From the NCBI GenBank assembly GCA_965227745.1, contig OZ245769.1:5828001-5892000 (forward strand): a stretch of 64,000 nucleotides of DNA, given 5' to 3'. The notes below the pieces were generated by a model. The model was not told the origin of the DNA. It made no database searches and was given only the letters and a program-made list of their open reading frames with translations. Below are positions 8,481-17,896 of this stretch, piece by piece. The first letter of the stretch is position 1, and every line of letters starts with the position of its first letter. The DNA comes from GAS368 sp965227745. GTDB taxonomy: Bacteria; Verrucomicrobiota; Verrucomicrobiia; Opitutales; Opitutaceae. Made by a program: the position numbers and the translations under genes.

Positions 8481-9524
8481 TTAGATACTCGTTACAATGA
8501 CGACCGGCATGGCGGCATAGCTGATGGGTACCTCTGTCGTGTAAACGATCTCACCGTTGTAGGGCTCGCTCCGGTATTTGGGCCAGGTCAGGCGAATCCC
8601 TTTTTGCGTAGACTTCGTCGTGGAGTCCTCGAGATCCACCAGTTGGGCGAACGGAGGACCGATGATTTCGGATCCCGTAATCGTCCCCTTGGCCGCATCC
8701 AGCGGATTTCGCGCCCAGTCTCCGCGCTTCGCCAAAGCACCGACCTGCTGGTAGCGCAATTCGTTGACCGTGCCTATCTCGGGAACTTTTTTGACGTCGA
8801 CCCAGAATACGTAGCCCTGGTCGCGGGCGGTCGGCACAAAAGCCGGACTCCAGTTACTGCTGATGCCTTCGATCATCTGAGGCGAGCCGAAGCGAAGGCC
8901 GCCGTCCGGATCGAATGCCAGGTTGAAGGTCTTTTTTTGGTCGAAAAAAGCGAGGAAGGAGCCGCGTCCCTGCATCCGGCCATAAATCGGAGTGCTGGAG
9001 GCTTTCAGCCCGGTCTCGAGGACTTCCATGTCAAGGGATGAGGGAGGGGCCTCTGATCCGATGGGGAGTTGCGTGAAGGCAATCGCATCCTTGGTGGAAT
9101 CCTGCCACAGCACGTTGAGCACGATATGATTATTTTGCTGCCCGAGCGCGGCGCACGGACCGGACGCGGCATTGGACCCTGAAACCGAAATATCGGCGCC
9201 GACCACCTTCCACGAATTGTCCGTCGCCGCGCTTCGCGCGAGCTTGGTGATCTTGATGACACCACTCTTGTTGGCCCAGACTATATAAGCCGTGAACCCA
9301 TCGGGAAGGACGATCAAATCCGGACCGTAGTTACTGCAGCGCTCACCGTTTGGGCTGAGCAGGTCGCCGCCAAAGGTCATTCCTTCCCGCCGAAAATAAA
9401 AGCAGAGATTCTGCTTGGTGTCGGTGGCGGTCCAGACGAGAAAATTACCCACGCCGTCGTGGGATTTTAGGATCGGACGGCACTTGGAGCGCTGTTCAGT
9501 TTTTGCAGGTACGATGGTTGCCAT
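8481..9524 (-). CDS. Hypothetical protein, possible beta-propeller
   Basis: The 347 residues do not match a family I can name. The sequence has repeated short strands with Trp and Asp/Gly turns (FLVWTATD, AYIVWANKSG, NVLWQDSTKD, SFLAFFDQKK, GYVFWVDVKK), spaced about 45-60 residues apart. This is the look of a beta-propeller such as those of sialidase or exo-alpha families. There is no clear signal peptide. Intergenic gaps of about 200 bp on both sides suggest a single-gene unit. The propeller idea is an inference from repeat spacing. Confidence 0.6.
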   Translation of the reverse strand: MATIVPAKTEQRSKCRPILKSHDGVGNFLVWTATDTKQNLCFYFRREGMTFGGDLLSPNGERCSNYGPDLIVLPDGFTAYIVWANKSGVIKITKLARSAATDNSWKVVGADISVSGSNAASGPCAALGQQNNHIVLNVLWQDSTKDAIAFTQLPIGSEAPPSSLDMEVLETGLKASSTPIYGRMQGRGSFLAFFDQKKTFNLAFDPDGGLRFGSPQMIEGISSNWSPAFVPTARDQGYVFWVDVKKVPEIGTVNELRYQQVGALAKRGDWARNPLDAAKGTITGSEIIGPPFAQLVDLEDSTTKSTQKGIRLTWPKYRSEPYNGEIVYTTEVPISYAAMPVVIVTSI

Positions 9525-9729
9525 GGGAGTGATTCTACATCGACGACGTGAGTGGATCGGAAAGGCCGGTCACCGCGCCCGCAGGGGATAGCGCCTGCTT
9601 TCGCTACAGTGATTCAGCCCATGATTTACTCTTTAAATCCGCGAAAAGGTGTGTCGAGTATTTTGTATAGACGTGTCATTATTGTGACAGCATCCACCGC
9701 AAACTAGATTTACCAGCGGAGGTCGGACC

Positions 9730-10791
9730 TCACTTCGCCTTATACCCCTGCCACAGCCACTCCAGCGCTTCGGGCAGAGTCTGCCGGGTTACGCGGCCAT
9801 CGGTGTGGCCCGCCGCCTCGGCGTAAACGTAACGGTACGTGTAGCCCTTGGCCTTGAGTGCGGCGGCCATGCGCTCGTTGGCCAGCACCCAATTGTGCAG
9901 GGTCGCTTCCGCTTGCTTGGCGCCGTTGTCGTTTTCACTCACGTGGAGCCAGATGCGCAGCGGCTTCCGCTCGCTCTGCGGGATGAGGTGCTCGTGATAT
10001 TCCCACGCGCCGTGCAGGTACTCCGGATTCTTTGGCGACTGCTGATCGACATAGGTGCCTGAATAGGTGAGCACGCGATGATACCGCTCCGGGTGAAACC
10101 ACGCCATCGTGAAGGCCGCCGCGCCGCCCGAACTCCCGCCCATCGTCGCCCGCGCCTCGGGGTCTTTGCTGAAGGTCACCTTGTAATCCTTTGCGAGGCG
10201 GGGGAGCACTTCGTTCTCAATGAAGTCCGCGTACACGCCTGACACCGTGTCGTATTCCAGCCCGCGCTGGCTGCCCTTCGAATCGCCGCCGCCCGAGTCG
10301 ATCATGATCGCCGCCATCGCCGGAATCCGCTTCTGCGCGATCAAATTATCCAGCACGGCGGGTAAGAACTTCGAGTATGCCCGCACGCCGTCCTGCGCCA
10401 CGATGAAAGGCGTCACCGTGCCCGGCTGGTAGCCCGGCGGCAGATAGAGCGCCACCGCGCGCTTGTAGGGGACCACGCCCGTTTGGCCTTTCGCGATGCC
10501 CGGGTAAATTTTGCTCTCTTCGGAATTCATGGTGAGGGTATGCACCTCACCGCGTGGGACGCCCTCGCGACGCTCGACCTCGGGCGCGTACGCGTAGTCG
10601 GGGCCGATCCTAAATTCCACATTGTCCGTCGTGCGGGCTGGGGAAGCTTTGGCCGAGATCGGTGCCGCGGGCGCCTTGGCCGCTGGCGCTTTCGGGGCGG
10701 GAGCGGTCGTCGCATCCGCCGCCCACGCGAGTGGGACCGAGACCGCCGCTAAAATAATCGAAGCAAAGAAAACCGAGCGTGAAGTCATCAT
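9730..10791 (-). CDS. Exported alpha/beta-hydrolase of the enterochelin esterase (Fes/esterase D) type
   Basis: Read from the ATG at 10791, this is a 353-residue protein with a signal peptide (SVFFASIILAAVSVPLAWA) and an Ala/Pro-rich linker before the hydrolase domain. The nucleophile elbow is GGSSGGAAAF, an acidic-rich stretch (SENDNGAKQ) follows, and the catalytic histidine lies in AEAAGHTDG near the C-terminus. These are the marks of the putative esterase family (PF00756), which includes ferric-enterobactin esterase and feruloyl esterases. Location should be periplasmic or secreted. The open frame extends upstream to 11448, but the extension is antisense to the next gene, is Arg/Gly-rich and lies before the signal peptide, so it is not coding. 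Substrate unknown. Confidence 0.88.
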   Translation of the reverse strand: MMTSRSVFFASIILAAVSVPLAWAADATTAPAPKAPAAKAPAAPISAKASPARTTDNVEFRIGPDYAYAPEVERREGVPRGEVHTLTMNSEESKIYPGIAKGQTGVVPYKRAVALYLPPGYQPGTVTPFIVAQDGVRAYSKFLPAVLDNLIAQKRIPAMAAIMIDSGGGDSKGSQRGLEYDTVSGVYADFIENEVLPRLAKDYKVTFSKDPEARATMGGSSGGAAAFTMAWFHPERYHRVLTYSGTYVDQQSPKNPEYLHGAWEYHEHLIPQSERKPLRIWLHVSENDNGAKQAEATLHNWVLANERMAAALKAKGYTYRYVYAEAAGHTDGRVTRQTLPEALEWLWQGYKAK

Positions 10792-10884
10792 GGGGTTCAC
10801 CCAGCGGGGCGCATTAACGTCTCCACGTCCAACCATTTTCCCTTCGCCCCGCCGTCCGCGCCCTGTGATCGTCCTTCGTCGACC

Positions 10885-11994
10885 ATGGTCCCCGACGGCT
10901 ACTATCTCCCGCCTCCCATCCGCTGCTCCTCGCTCGCCGAGATTTGCGCGCAGGCCGGTGGAGCGATGACGGCGCTCCCGATCGCGACGTCGCCCCAGAT
11001 TTCTTTCACGCTCCCGGCGGAGGCCACGGCCGAACTGAGCGATTTCCTTCGTCCGCAGGCGACGCTCGATTGTCCGCCCCTCATCCTCGCTCACCTTCCG
11101 GGTGGGCGCGTTTTTGGCCCCGGTCACATCTTGTCCCCGGATGGCCACGCCATTGCCCGCGACGTCTCGCTCGATTTCGGCAAAGCCCCCGACGAACACT
11201 GGCTGCTGACCTACGAGAAAATCCGCCAACCCCAGCCGCTCGTCGGCACTTGGGCGGTCGTTGCGACCAGCCTCGGCGCGGGCTACTGCCACTGGTTGCT
11301 GGAGGAATTGCCCCGCCTCCTGGCCCTCGCGCCCTCGCTCGAGCCGGGCACCACGGTGCTGGCGCACACGCGCCAGCCCTTCGCGCAGGAAGCGATTCGT
11401 TCGCTCCCGCGCCCCGTCACGTTTGCCGAGCCGGCGCGCCTCTCCCACTATCGATGCGAAGACTTACTGGTTCCGAGTCTCATCGGACCCGCCGGTCGAC
11501 CAACCCCTCCCGTTGTCGATCTCCTCAACGCCTTCGCGGATACGCACGCGGGAGTACCTGCTCACGGTTTTTCCATCGCGTCGCCCTTTGGCGAGCGACT
11601 CTACATCTCGCGCGAAAAGGCGCGCCGGCGCCGCGTCTCCAACGAGTCCACGCTCTGGCCCGCCCTCGAATCGCGCGGATTTCAACGTGTCCACCTCGAA
11701 GACCTTACTTGGGCCGACCAAATCAATGCCTTCCGTTCCGCCAAAGTCATCGTCGCCCCGCACGGCGCCGGTTTGGCGAATCTCGCTTTTTGCAGGCCTG
11801 GCGCGCGCGTGGTCGAATTTTTCCATCGCCGCTACGTCAACGGCCTCTTCTGGCAACTAGCGTCCCTCCAAGCGCTGGACTATATACCCATCGTCGCCGC
11901 CGGGCCGACAGCCCTAGCGCAAGAGCCCGTCGCGAACCGCGACGATATCCAGGCCGATGTCGCGCAGATCCTCCGCGCGCTCGAGCGCGAGTGA
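10885..11994 (+). CDS. Family 61 glycosyltransferase (DUF563)
   Basis: This 369-residue protein carries GT61/DUF563 motifs: a mid-protein SLGAGYCHWLLEELPRL, then ERLYISREKARRRRVSNE, and the C-terminal APHGAGLANLAFCRPGARVVEF. Bacterial members transfer sugars in capsule or exopolysaccharide synthesis; there is no signal peptide, so it should act in the cytoplasm. It is transcribed away from the esterase with a gap of less than 100 bp and converges on the next gene cluster. No sigma-28-type promoter was found before it, unlike the glycosyltransferase genes further on, so it may belong to a separate glycan pathway. Confidence 0.88.
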   Translation: MVPDGYYLPPPIRCSSLAEICAQAGGAMTALPIATSPQISFTLPAEATAELSDFLRPQATLDCPPLILAHLPGGRVFGPGHILSPDGHAIARDVSLDFGKAPDEHWLLTYEKIRQPQPLVGTWAVVATSLGAGYCHWLLEELPRLLALAPSLEPGTTVLAHTRQPFAQEAIRSLPRPVTFAEPARLSHYRCEDLLVPSLIGPAGRPTPPVVDLLNAFADTHAGVPAHGFSIASPFGERLYISREKARRRRVSNESTLWPALESRGFQRVHLEDLTWADQINAFRSAKVIVAPHGAGLANLAFCRPGARVVEFFHRRYVNGLFWQLASLQALDYIPIVAAGPTALAQEPVANRDDIQADVAQILRALERE

Positions 11995-12033
11995 AGTCAG
12001 CGCCGCGCATACTTCTGCGCCGGCATCGCGCCC

Positions 12034-12414
12034 TTACGAGCAGCGCGAGTAAATCTTCTGCAGCATCGAGACCGACGGGGCGGGTGCGGCCCCTGCGGCG
12101 GGGCGGCTGCCGGCGAGGCTGCAGCGCAGGAGGAGCTGTTCGTTTTCCTTGTCGAGCTGGAGAATCTGGAGAATGCGTGCGCGCGTGTTTTCGAGCTGGG
12201 CGCGCGCCTCAGGGTCGCGCGCTGAAGCGGCCGGCAATTCGCGCAGCGCGGCCAGCGAGCGGTCGAGTTTTTCGAGCATGCTGCGTTTGCGGCCGAGAAA
12301 TTCCTCGCCGGGTGCGCGCTGATGCTGCCGGAGGAAACGGTTTTCCTCGAGGGCACACTGGTGAATTTCATCACACAGCGTGTGATGCTCGCGGAGAATT
12401 TCGTGCTGTGTCAT
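12034..12414 (-). CDS. Small coiled-coil protein, FlgN-like
   Basis: The 126 residues are almost entirely helical and charged (EILREHHTLCDEIHQCALEENRFLRQ, RKRSMLEKLDRSLAALREL, RARILQILQLDKENEQLLLR). The size, early hydrophilic helix and a long second helix resemble FlgN/FliT-type flagellar export chaperones, but no specific residue proves it. It is the last of three genes that overlap by ATGA (14758 to 12034), so it is co-translated with a large TPR protein. Flagellar context elsewhere in the window makes the chaperone guess reasonable; an unrelated coiled-coil partner of the TPR protein is the alternative. Confidence 0.6.
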   Translation of the reverse strand: MTQHEILREHHTLCDEIHQCALEENRFLRQHQRAPGEEFLGRKRSMLEKLDRSLAALRELPAASARDPEARAQLENTRARILQILQLDKENEQLLLRCSLAGSRPAAGAAPAPSVSMLQKIYSRCS

Positions 12415-14156
12415 GGTGTGGTGGCCGTGATGGCGGCGCGCGAACCGCTCGGGGCGGGTGCAGGGGTGGACGCGGGCGGAGTGGCCGGAGCGGTGGAGGT
12501 GGGAGCGGGTGAGGTGACGGAGGTGGGAGCGGACGCGGCGGGCGCCGCGGCGGCCGGACTGGCCGGCGTGGCGGGTGTCTTCCCCGTCGAGGTGTCGAAG
12601 AAGGTGCTCACTTGTTTAGCGACTCCATCGCGCCATGCAAGGTGCTCGATGCGCCAGGCGGCCATGCGCGAGAGCTCCGTGAGATCGGCCGGGGGATTCT
12701 TGGCGGTGGCTTCGACGATCGACTGATACGCCGCCCGCGCGCGATCGAGGGAACCCAGGCGCTCGTAGCACAGTGCGATCTGATAGGTGATGGGTAGCCG
12801 CCATGACGGTTCGGGGGCGAGGTCGAGGAGGCCGCTGTAGATGGCTTGCGCGTCGAGCGTGTTGCCGGACTCGAAGAAATCGTTGGCCAGTTGGTTGCCC
12901 GTGCGACGTTGCCAGTAGGTCCAGCGCTTCGGGTCGGTCGCGACGCGGGATTTTTCGGTGCGCAGCAATTCGAGCGTGGCGACCGAGGCCTCCTGCGGGC
13001 GGCGCAATTCGCGCAGCGAGGTGGCGAGGAGATAACGCGCCTCCGGTACATTCTCATCGTCGGGCCACTGGTCGGTAAAGGCGCGCAGCATCGTGACCGC
13101 ACCCTCGAGGTCGCCCTGAAGGCGCAAGGAGTAGGCCGCCTTAAAATGCGCGCGCGCCCGATCTGAAGGGGCCAGATCCAGCAAGCGCAGGCGCGTGAAA
13201 AATTTCGCGGCTTCGGCATATTCGCCGGCGGTGAAATAAGTTTCCGCGATCTCGAACTGCGCGGTCTTGGCGAGCACTTGGTAGCGCTCGAAGCCTTCGC
13301 CGGGCATTTTGAGCGTGGAGTTGAGAACGCTGTAGAAACGCGCGATGGCGGTCTTGTAGACACCGAGGGCGCGCAGGGTCCGACCAAGGTCGAGCAGGCA
13401 GTCGGGCGTACGGTCGTCCCCTGGATAGTCCTTCAGATAACGCTCGTAGATCGCGACGGCTTTTGTGAGCGCGCCCTGTTTGCGATGCATGCGCGCGAGC
13501 CCGAGCAGCGCTGACTTTACGTCGACGAGCTGCGCTGAGGGATTGGTGAACACCTGGCGAAACGTGACGTCCGCCGCATCGTATTCACCGCGGTCGGTAA
13601 GTTTTGCGCCCAAGTTGAGGAGATTTTGCGCCTCCTCCTTGAACAAAGATTTAGGGCGACCTGGAGCCGGGTGCGATTCCTCGCCATGAGCAGTCGCGCC
13701 GTGTCCCGTCGTTCCGTGAGTGCCCGCCGCTGGCTCGGCCGATTCGGGTTTGCCGTGAGCGGCGACCGCTTTTTTGGCTGGGCCTGCTTCGCCGTGTTCG
13801 GAAGGGACTGCCGCCACCGGTACGCTCGGCTGATGTTCGGCCGGTGCCGCGTCTGGTTCCGGCGCGTGGGCCGGGACGGGCTTGGTCGAAATCGCCTCGT
13901 GCTCGGCGGGCTCGACCTTGTCGTCGGCGTGGGTCTTGGCGGGGGAATGCGGTTTGTCCTCAGCGGGCGTAGGCTCGACGACTTCGGGTTTCTCCGCGGC
14001 CTGAGTCTTCGGCTCAGGGTGGACGACCTCCGGCTTTTCCTCCGACTTGGGTGCCGCCGCGTGGTTTTCCTCTGCGCGCAGGCGGGCGCCGAGGACCAGC
14101 GCGAGTAGCGCGATCACGGTGCGAAGACTGAGCGGAGAAAAACGGCGGCGGGTCAT
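12411..14156 (-). CDS. Exported TPR protein with a disordered N-terminal half
   Basis: This is a 581-residue protein. A signal peptide (LRTVIALLALVLGARLRAEE) is followed by about 150 residues of low-complexity sequence rich in Ala, Pro, Glu, Lys and His. Residues from about 175 to 530 form tetratricopeptide-type repeats (LLNLGAKLTDRGEYDAADVTFRQVF, LARMHRKQGALTKAVAIYERYLKDYP, LLDLGRTLRALGVYKTAIARFY and more), as in periplasmic scaffolds such as the YbgF/CpoB or BamD type. A second Ala/Pro/Thr-rich tail ends the protein. It overlaps both neighbours by four bases. It probably assembles a periplasmic complex whose identity is not shown by the sequence. Confidence 0.8.
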   Translation of the reverse strand: MTRRRFSPLSLRTVIALLALVLGARLRAEENHAAAPKSEEKPEVVHPEPKTQAAEKPEVVEPTPAEDKPHSPAKTHADDKVEPAEHEAISTKPVPAHAPEPDAAPAEHQPSVPVAAVPSEHGEAGPAKKAVAAHGKPESAEPAAGTHGTTGHGATAHGEESHPAPGRPKSLFKEEAQNLLNLGAKLTDRGEYDAADVTFRQVFTNPSAQLVDVKSALLGLARMHRKQGALTKAVAIYERYLKDYPGDDRTPDCLLDLGRTLRALGVYKTAIARFYSVLNSTLKMPGEGFERYQVLAKTAQFEIAETYFTAGEYAEAAKFFTRLRLLDLAPSDRARAHFKAAYSLRLQGDLEGAVTMLRAFTDQWPDDENVPEARYLLATSLRELRRPQEASVATLELLRTEKSRVATDPKRWTYWQRRTGNQLANDFFESGNTLDAQAIYSGLLDLAPEPSWRLPITYQIALCYERLGSLDRARAAYQSIVEATAKNPPADLTELSRMAAWRIEHLAWRDGVAKQVSTFFDTSTGKTPATPASPAAAAPAASAPTSVTSPAPTSTAPATPPASTPAPAPSGSRAAITATTP

Positions 14157-14758
14157 TTCGGCGTTTGCGTATAGGTCGCGCTACTCGGGGCGATCGGAGC
14201 GGGAGCGGGCGCCGTGAGCGAGCTGGGAGGCACGATCACATTGACCTCGTTCGCCGAGCGGGCCGAACCGGGGAGCTGGAAGTACGGAAGGAAATCTTCA
14301 GGGCGCACGGAGGGACGGGTGTCGTCAGGCAAGATTGCCTTGGGCACCGTCTTGGGCGGTGGAGGAGAGGCGGCTGCGTCTGGCTTGATATCGGTGACAG
14401 GCGCTTCGTCGGACTCGCGCGTCGCCCTTCGCGGCGGCTGGACGGCGGCGGCATTGGCCAGCGCGACCGTGGCTTCGGTCGGGCTCAACGGCGGCACCGG
14501 CGGCGCGGCCGCTGCCGGACGGGTGACAAGATCGGGCGGCGGTATGCTTTCTTGGAAGCGCAACGCCGGAGCGCCCACGACCGTAAGATACGGCAGCGAG
14601 GCCTTTCCCGATGCATCCGCTTCGCGTTCGGTCACGGCCGGCGGATACGCTAGGACCGGTGCCAGATGAGGTGCCAATGCCGGGACCAGCAGCAGCGAAA
14701 TGCCGCGCATAGCCCGGCGAGCACCCGCCGGCAGAGGCGGTGGTTCGCGATGTTTCAT
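14153..14758 (-). CDS. Proline-rich hypothetical protein, first gene of a three-gene unit
   Basis: The 201 residues contain a short hydrophobic segment near the N-terminus (GISLLLVPALAPHLAPVLAYPP) that could be a signal peptide or anchor. The rest is Pro/Ala-rich and probably unstructured, apart from a small segment DTRPSVRPEDFLPYFQLPGS. I do not recognise it. It starts the run of three ATGA-overlapping genes. A GCCGATAG box lies about 53 bp upstream, but its -35 is weak. Confidence 0.6.
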   Translation of the reverse strand: MKHREPPPLPAGARRAMRGISLLLVPALAPHLAPVLAYPPAVTEREADASGKASLPYLTVVGAPALRFQESIPPPDLVTRPAAAAPPVPPLSPTEATVALANAAAVQPPRRATRESDEAPVTDIKPDAAASPPPPKTVPKAILPDDTRPSVRPEDFLPYFQLPGSARSANEVNVIVPPSSLTAPAPAPIAPSSATYTQTPK

Positions 14759-14810
14759 TAAGAGTTATACAGTCCATGTTGGTGGATTGTCCGATGATTG
14801 CCCATGGGTT

Positions 14811-14838
14811 CTATCGGCCCGGGAGGCGCTTTCTGAAA
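14811..14838 (-). promoter_or_regulatory. Possible sigma-28-type -10 box, weak -35
   Basis: GCCGATAG (14818-14811) lies 53 bp before the ATG at 14758. At the expected distance the -35 reads TTTCAGAA, which lacks the AAG core seen at the other sites. A real promoter is possible but unproven. Confidence 0.3.
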
Positions 14839-14950
14839 TGAATTTGCGGGGAAATCGTTTCCGCCGCCAGGGCCTGACATGGCAAAGCCGCCCGGCCTCG
14901 GGTCGAGGCGCGCGAGCGGCTGAAAAGGGGTAGGGGAGCGGCGACCGCGT

Positions 14951-16879
14951 TTAGGACGCGGCGGCGGGCTTGGCGTCGAGCAGGCGGCGCAGCGTGCGGC
15001 CCAAGTCGTCGAGCCGGTAGGGCTTTTGCACGAAGTCGCGCTGGCCAAGGAGTTCGAATTCGGCGCGGGCCGACGGTGTGATGTGACCACTCACGACCAA
15101 AACTTTAACTTGAGGCCGGCAGATGCGAAGAATCTTGAGAACCTCCACGCCCGTGGCACCGGGCATATTGAGGTCGAGCAAAACGAGGTCGAAGGCGCGC
15201 GCGGCGTCGCCGATGATCTCGATGGCGTCGAGGCCCGAGGCGGCGGTGAGGGTCCGGTAGCCTTTGCGCGTGAGCGCCGTGTGCATGAGCATCCGCAGCG
15301 ACTCCTCATCGTCCACGATCAGGATAGTTTCGTTGCCGCCGGGAAACGGCTCGCTCTGGGCGACGATGGCCGGCACGAAGACCGTGTTTTCAGCCAGCGG
15401 AAGGAAAACGCGAAACGTGCTACCGGAGCCCGGCGAGCTATCGACATCGATGTAGCCGTGATGCGCCACCACGATGCCGTACACGACGGCGAGGCCGAGC
15501 CCGGTGCCCTGGTTGCCCTGCTTGGTGGTGAAAAAGGGTTCGAAGATCCGCGCGCGTACTTCGGCATTCATGCCCATGCCGGTGTCGCCGACCTGGAGGC
15601 ACGCATAAGTGCGCCCGGGATCGGCCCCGAGCCGAAGCAACGCTGAGCCCGGCTGCGTGCTGGTAGTGAGCGTGATGACGCCGCCGGTAAGCATGGCATC
15701 GCGGGCGTTGACGCAGAGGTTGAGCACGATCTGCTGCAACTGGTTTTGATCCGCGAGCAACGGTGGCAGCCTGTCCTGCAAGTTGAGCTGAAATGTCACG
15801 GTGCGCGGGAACGTCTCCGCCAGTAGCGCCACGAGATCGCGGGCCAACTGGTTGAGATCGACCGGCGAGAACCGCACCTCGGTTTTACGGCTAAAGGTGA
15901 GAATCTGTCGGACGAGACCGCTCGCGCGCTGCGCGGCTCGATGGATTTCGCGCAAACTCTTCTCTAGCACGGCGGGTTCCTGGCCACCCTGCTGGCAAAA
16001 TTCGGCGTAGCCGTTGATGATCGCGAGCAGGTTGTTGAAATCGTGCGCGATACCGCCGGCGAGGGTGCCGAGGCTTTCCATCTTCTGCGCTTGTCGCAGT
16101 TCGTGCTCGAGGCGCTTGCGCTCGCTCACGTCTTCCCGGAGGCAGAGGTAGTTGGTGATCTCGCCCGCGGGGCTGCGGAGAGGGGAAACTTTGACGGACT
16201 CCCAGACGGTGCCGCCGTCGCCACGACGCGTCGCGAGCTCGCCGCGCCACTCGCCGCCGGCGCGGACCGTTTCCCAGAAGCGCTGAAACGAAATCTCGTC
16301 GGGGTGCCCATCGCGCAAGACCTCGATGTCGCGATCGAGGAGGTCCTCGAGCGTGTGTCCGCTGACGGCGGTGAACTTCGAGTTCACATACTGCGCGTGG
16401 CCTTCGAGGTCGGTGATGACGATGGAAACGGGGGACTGCTCGACCGCGCGCGACAGCCGGTAGAATTGTTCCTCGGCGAGGCGCTGGCGCGTGATGTCGC
16501 GGCCCACGGCGCGGATGGCGAGGACAGCTCCGGTGTCGTCATGGAGTGCGGATTCCTCCCATGCAAACCAGCGCAGGCCCTGCGGCGTGCGCCAGCGGTG
16601 CTCGCCCATCGAACGGTACGGCGAGTGGCCTAAGGCCGCTTCCGATCCCTGCAAAATCGGCAGGTCATCGGGATGAATCAGATCCTTAACCGACAGCTCC
16701 GTGAGCGCCGCGGCGACCTTGCCGAATTTACGCGCAAACGAGAGGTTGACCGCAAGGATGCGGCCTCCGGGATCGCGGCAGTAGGCGGCATCGGCGCTGG
16801 TCTCCCACGCACCCAGCCACGAGTCGGTGGCCGAGACAGTGCCGGGAAACGGATCGCGCGACAGGGCAGGTACGGACAT
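14951..16879 (-). CDS. Soluble PAS-PAS hybrid histidine kinase
   Basis: The 642-residue cytoplasmic kinase has two PAS domains (about 20-135 and 140-265), HisKA (LAGGIAHDFNNLLAIINGYAE, with the HDFNN acceptor), HATPase_c (NARDAM, GDTGMGM, GTGLGLAVVYGIV) and a C-terminal receiver (about 520-635, DLVLLDLNMPGATG). Having both kinase and receiver on one chain makes it a hybrid that probably passes phosphate to a histidine phosphotransfer protein; none is evident nearby except the HPt domain of CheA. A sigma-28-type promoter ends only 10 bp before the ATG, so the mRNA may have almost no leader. Confidence 0.93.
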   Translation of the reverse strand: MSVPALSRDPFPGTVSATDSWLGAWETSADAAYCRDPGGRILAVNLSFARKFGKVAAALTELSVKDLIHPDDLPILQGSEAALGHSPYRSMGEHRWRTPQGLRWFAWEESALHDDTGAVLAIRAVGRDITRQRLAEEQFYRLSRAVEQSPVSIVITDLEGHAQYVNSKFTAVSGHTLEDLLDRDIEVLRDGHPDEISFQRFWETVRAGGEWRGELATRRGDGGTVWESVKVSPLRSPAGEITNYLCLREDVSERKRLEHELRQAQKMESLGTLAGGIAHDFNNLLAIINGYAEFCQQGGQEPAVLEKSLREIHRAAQRASGLVRQILTFSRKTEVRFSPVDLNQLARDLVALLAETFPRTVTFQLNLQDRLPPLLADQNQLQQIVLNLCVNARDAMLTGGVITLTTSTQPGSALLRLGADPGRTYACLQVGDTGMGMNAEVRARIFEPFFTTKQGNQGTGLGLAVVYGIVVAHHGYIDVDSSPGSGSTFRVFLPLAENTVFVPAIVAQSEPFPGGNETILIVDDEESLRMLMHTALTRKGYRTLTAASGLDAIEIIGDAARAFDLVLLDLNMPGATGVEVLKILRICRPQVKVLVVSGHITPSARAEFELLGQRDFVQKPYRLDDLGRTLRRLLDAKPAAAS

Positions 16880-16889
16880 TTGAGTGGGA

Positions 16890-16916
16890 TAATCGGCGCG
16901 CTAGCGGTGGACTTGA
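16890..16916 (-). promoter_or_regulatory. Sigma-28-type promoter for the PAS hybrid kinase
   Basis: On the minus strand TCAAGTCC (16916-16909), an 11-bp spacer and GCCGATTA (16897-16890) precede the ATG at 16879. The predicted transcript start is within a few bases of the start codon. Confidence 0.7.
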
Positions 16917-16954
16917 ATGGATCCACCCGCGCGTATTACGAAGTGGTGCAGCAC

Positions 16955-17887
16955 TTAAAGCAGGCCCTGCAGCATCGACGGCAGGCGCTGGAGCGTGTTG
17001 GCGATGGCGGCGCGCGCGAGTTGTGACTCGGTGCCTTCGGCTCCGTAGAGGATGCGCCAGCCGTCCAGTTTCAACCAGGAATCATCTTCGAATGGTTGGC
17101 TGATTTTTTCGAAACCGCCTGTCGTCCCGGCGTGACGAAGCAATTGGTCCGCAACCTGAATGGCCGCGCCAAAGAACCGGTGGCGTGGCGCGCGATCCGG
17201 ATCGGCGTGAAATTGCACGGCCGTGACGATCTCCTCGGAGAGCTGGTGGCGCACGAGATAGTGAGCGCCGATTCGCGCATGATCCCAGCCGATGAGCTCG
17301 CGCTCGCGGCGGCAATAATCAGCGGGGCTCTCGGCAGTTTCCTCCATGAGGAGGCGCAATTCGTCGGGGAAGGCGTAAGCCATGACGACCTTGCCCACGT
17401 TGTGCAGCAGGCCCACGAGATAGTCGGTATCGTCGTCGATCTGGAGCGTGGTCGAGGCGAGGATTTCACGCGTCAGGATCGCGGTGCTGATGCTATGCGA
17501 CCAGAGTTCGCGCCACGGCAGGGCGGCGGCGGTCGTTTTCTGCAATTGTTCAAGCTCTTCTATCACCGGCGTAGCCATGGCCAACTCGCGAATCTGCCGC
17601 AGGCCGAGAAAAAATACGGCCTCTTCGATGTTGTTCACGCGGGTGGAAAGACCGAAGTAGACGGAGTTAACCATGCGCAGCAGTCGCGCCGAGAGCGAGG
17701 GGTCACGGCGGATGACTGCGGCGATTTGCGAATTTAGGCTGCTATCGGAGCGGACGAGTTCGCTGAGGGCGCGGTTGATGCTTTGCAGTGATGCGAGCTT
17801 CGGGCAGGCATTGATCCTTCGCACGATTTCTTCCTCGCGGTACGGCGCTGGCGGAGCGGAAAGGCTGGCGGAGAGGTCGGAGAGCAT
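16955..17887 (-). CDS. HDOD-domain signalling protein 2
   Basis: This 310-residue protein has an HDOD core: INACPKLASLQSINRALSELV, IAAVIRRDPSLSARLLRMVNSVYFGLS and AVFFLGLRQIRELAMATPV, then DYLVGLLHNVGKVVMAYAFP. The last motif keeps HNVGK where true HD hydrolases have HDIGK, as expected for this inactive family. No output domain is attached. It is transcribed divergently from the SPINDLY-type transferase, with a mirrored pair of sigma-28-type promoters between them. Its -10 box ends nine bases before the ATG, so translation may be near-leaderless. Confidence 0.9.
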   Translation of the reverse strand: MLSDLSASLSAPPAPYREEEIVRRINACPKLASLQSINRALSELVRSDSSLNSQIAAVIRRDPSLSARLLRMVNSVYFGLSTRVNNIEEAVFFLGLRQIRELAMATPVIEELEQLQKTTAAALPWRELWSHSISTAILTREILASTTLQIDDDTDYLVGLLHNVGKVVMAYAFPDELRLLMEETAESPADYCRRERELIGWDHARIGAHYLVRHQLSEEIVTAVQFHADPDRAPRHRFFGAAIQVADQLLRHAGTTGGFEKISQPFEDDSWLKLDGWRILYGAEGTESQLARAAIANTLQRLPSMLQGLL

Positions 17888-17896
17888 GTGCGGATT

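Noticed and set aside
10792..11448. N-terminal extension of the esterase frame (to 572 residues)
   Set aside because: The extension is antisense to the family 61 glycosyltransferase, is Arg/Gly-rich and stands before a good signal peptide. The ATG at 10791 is the start.
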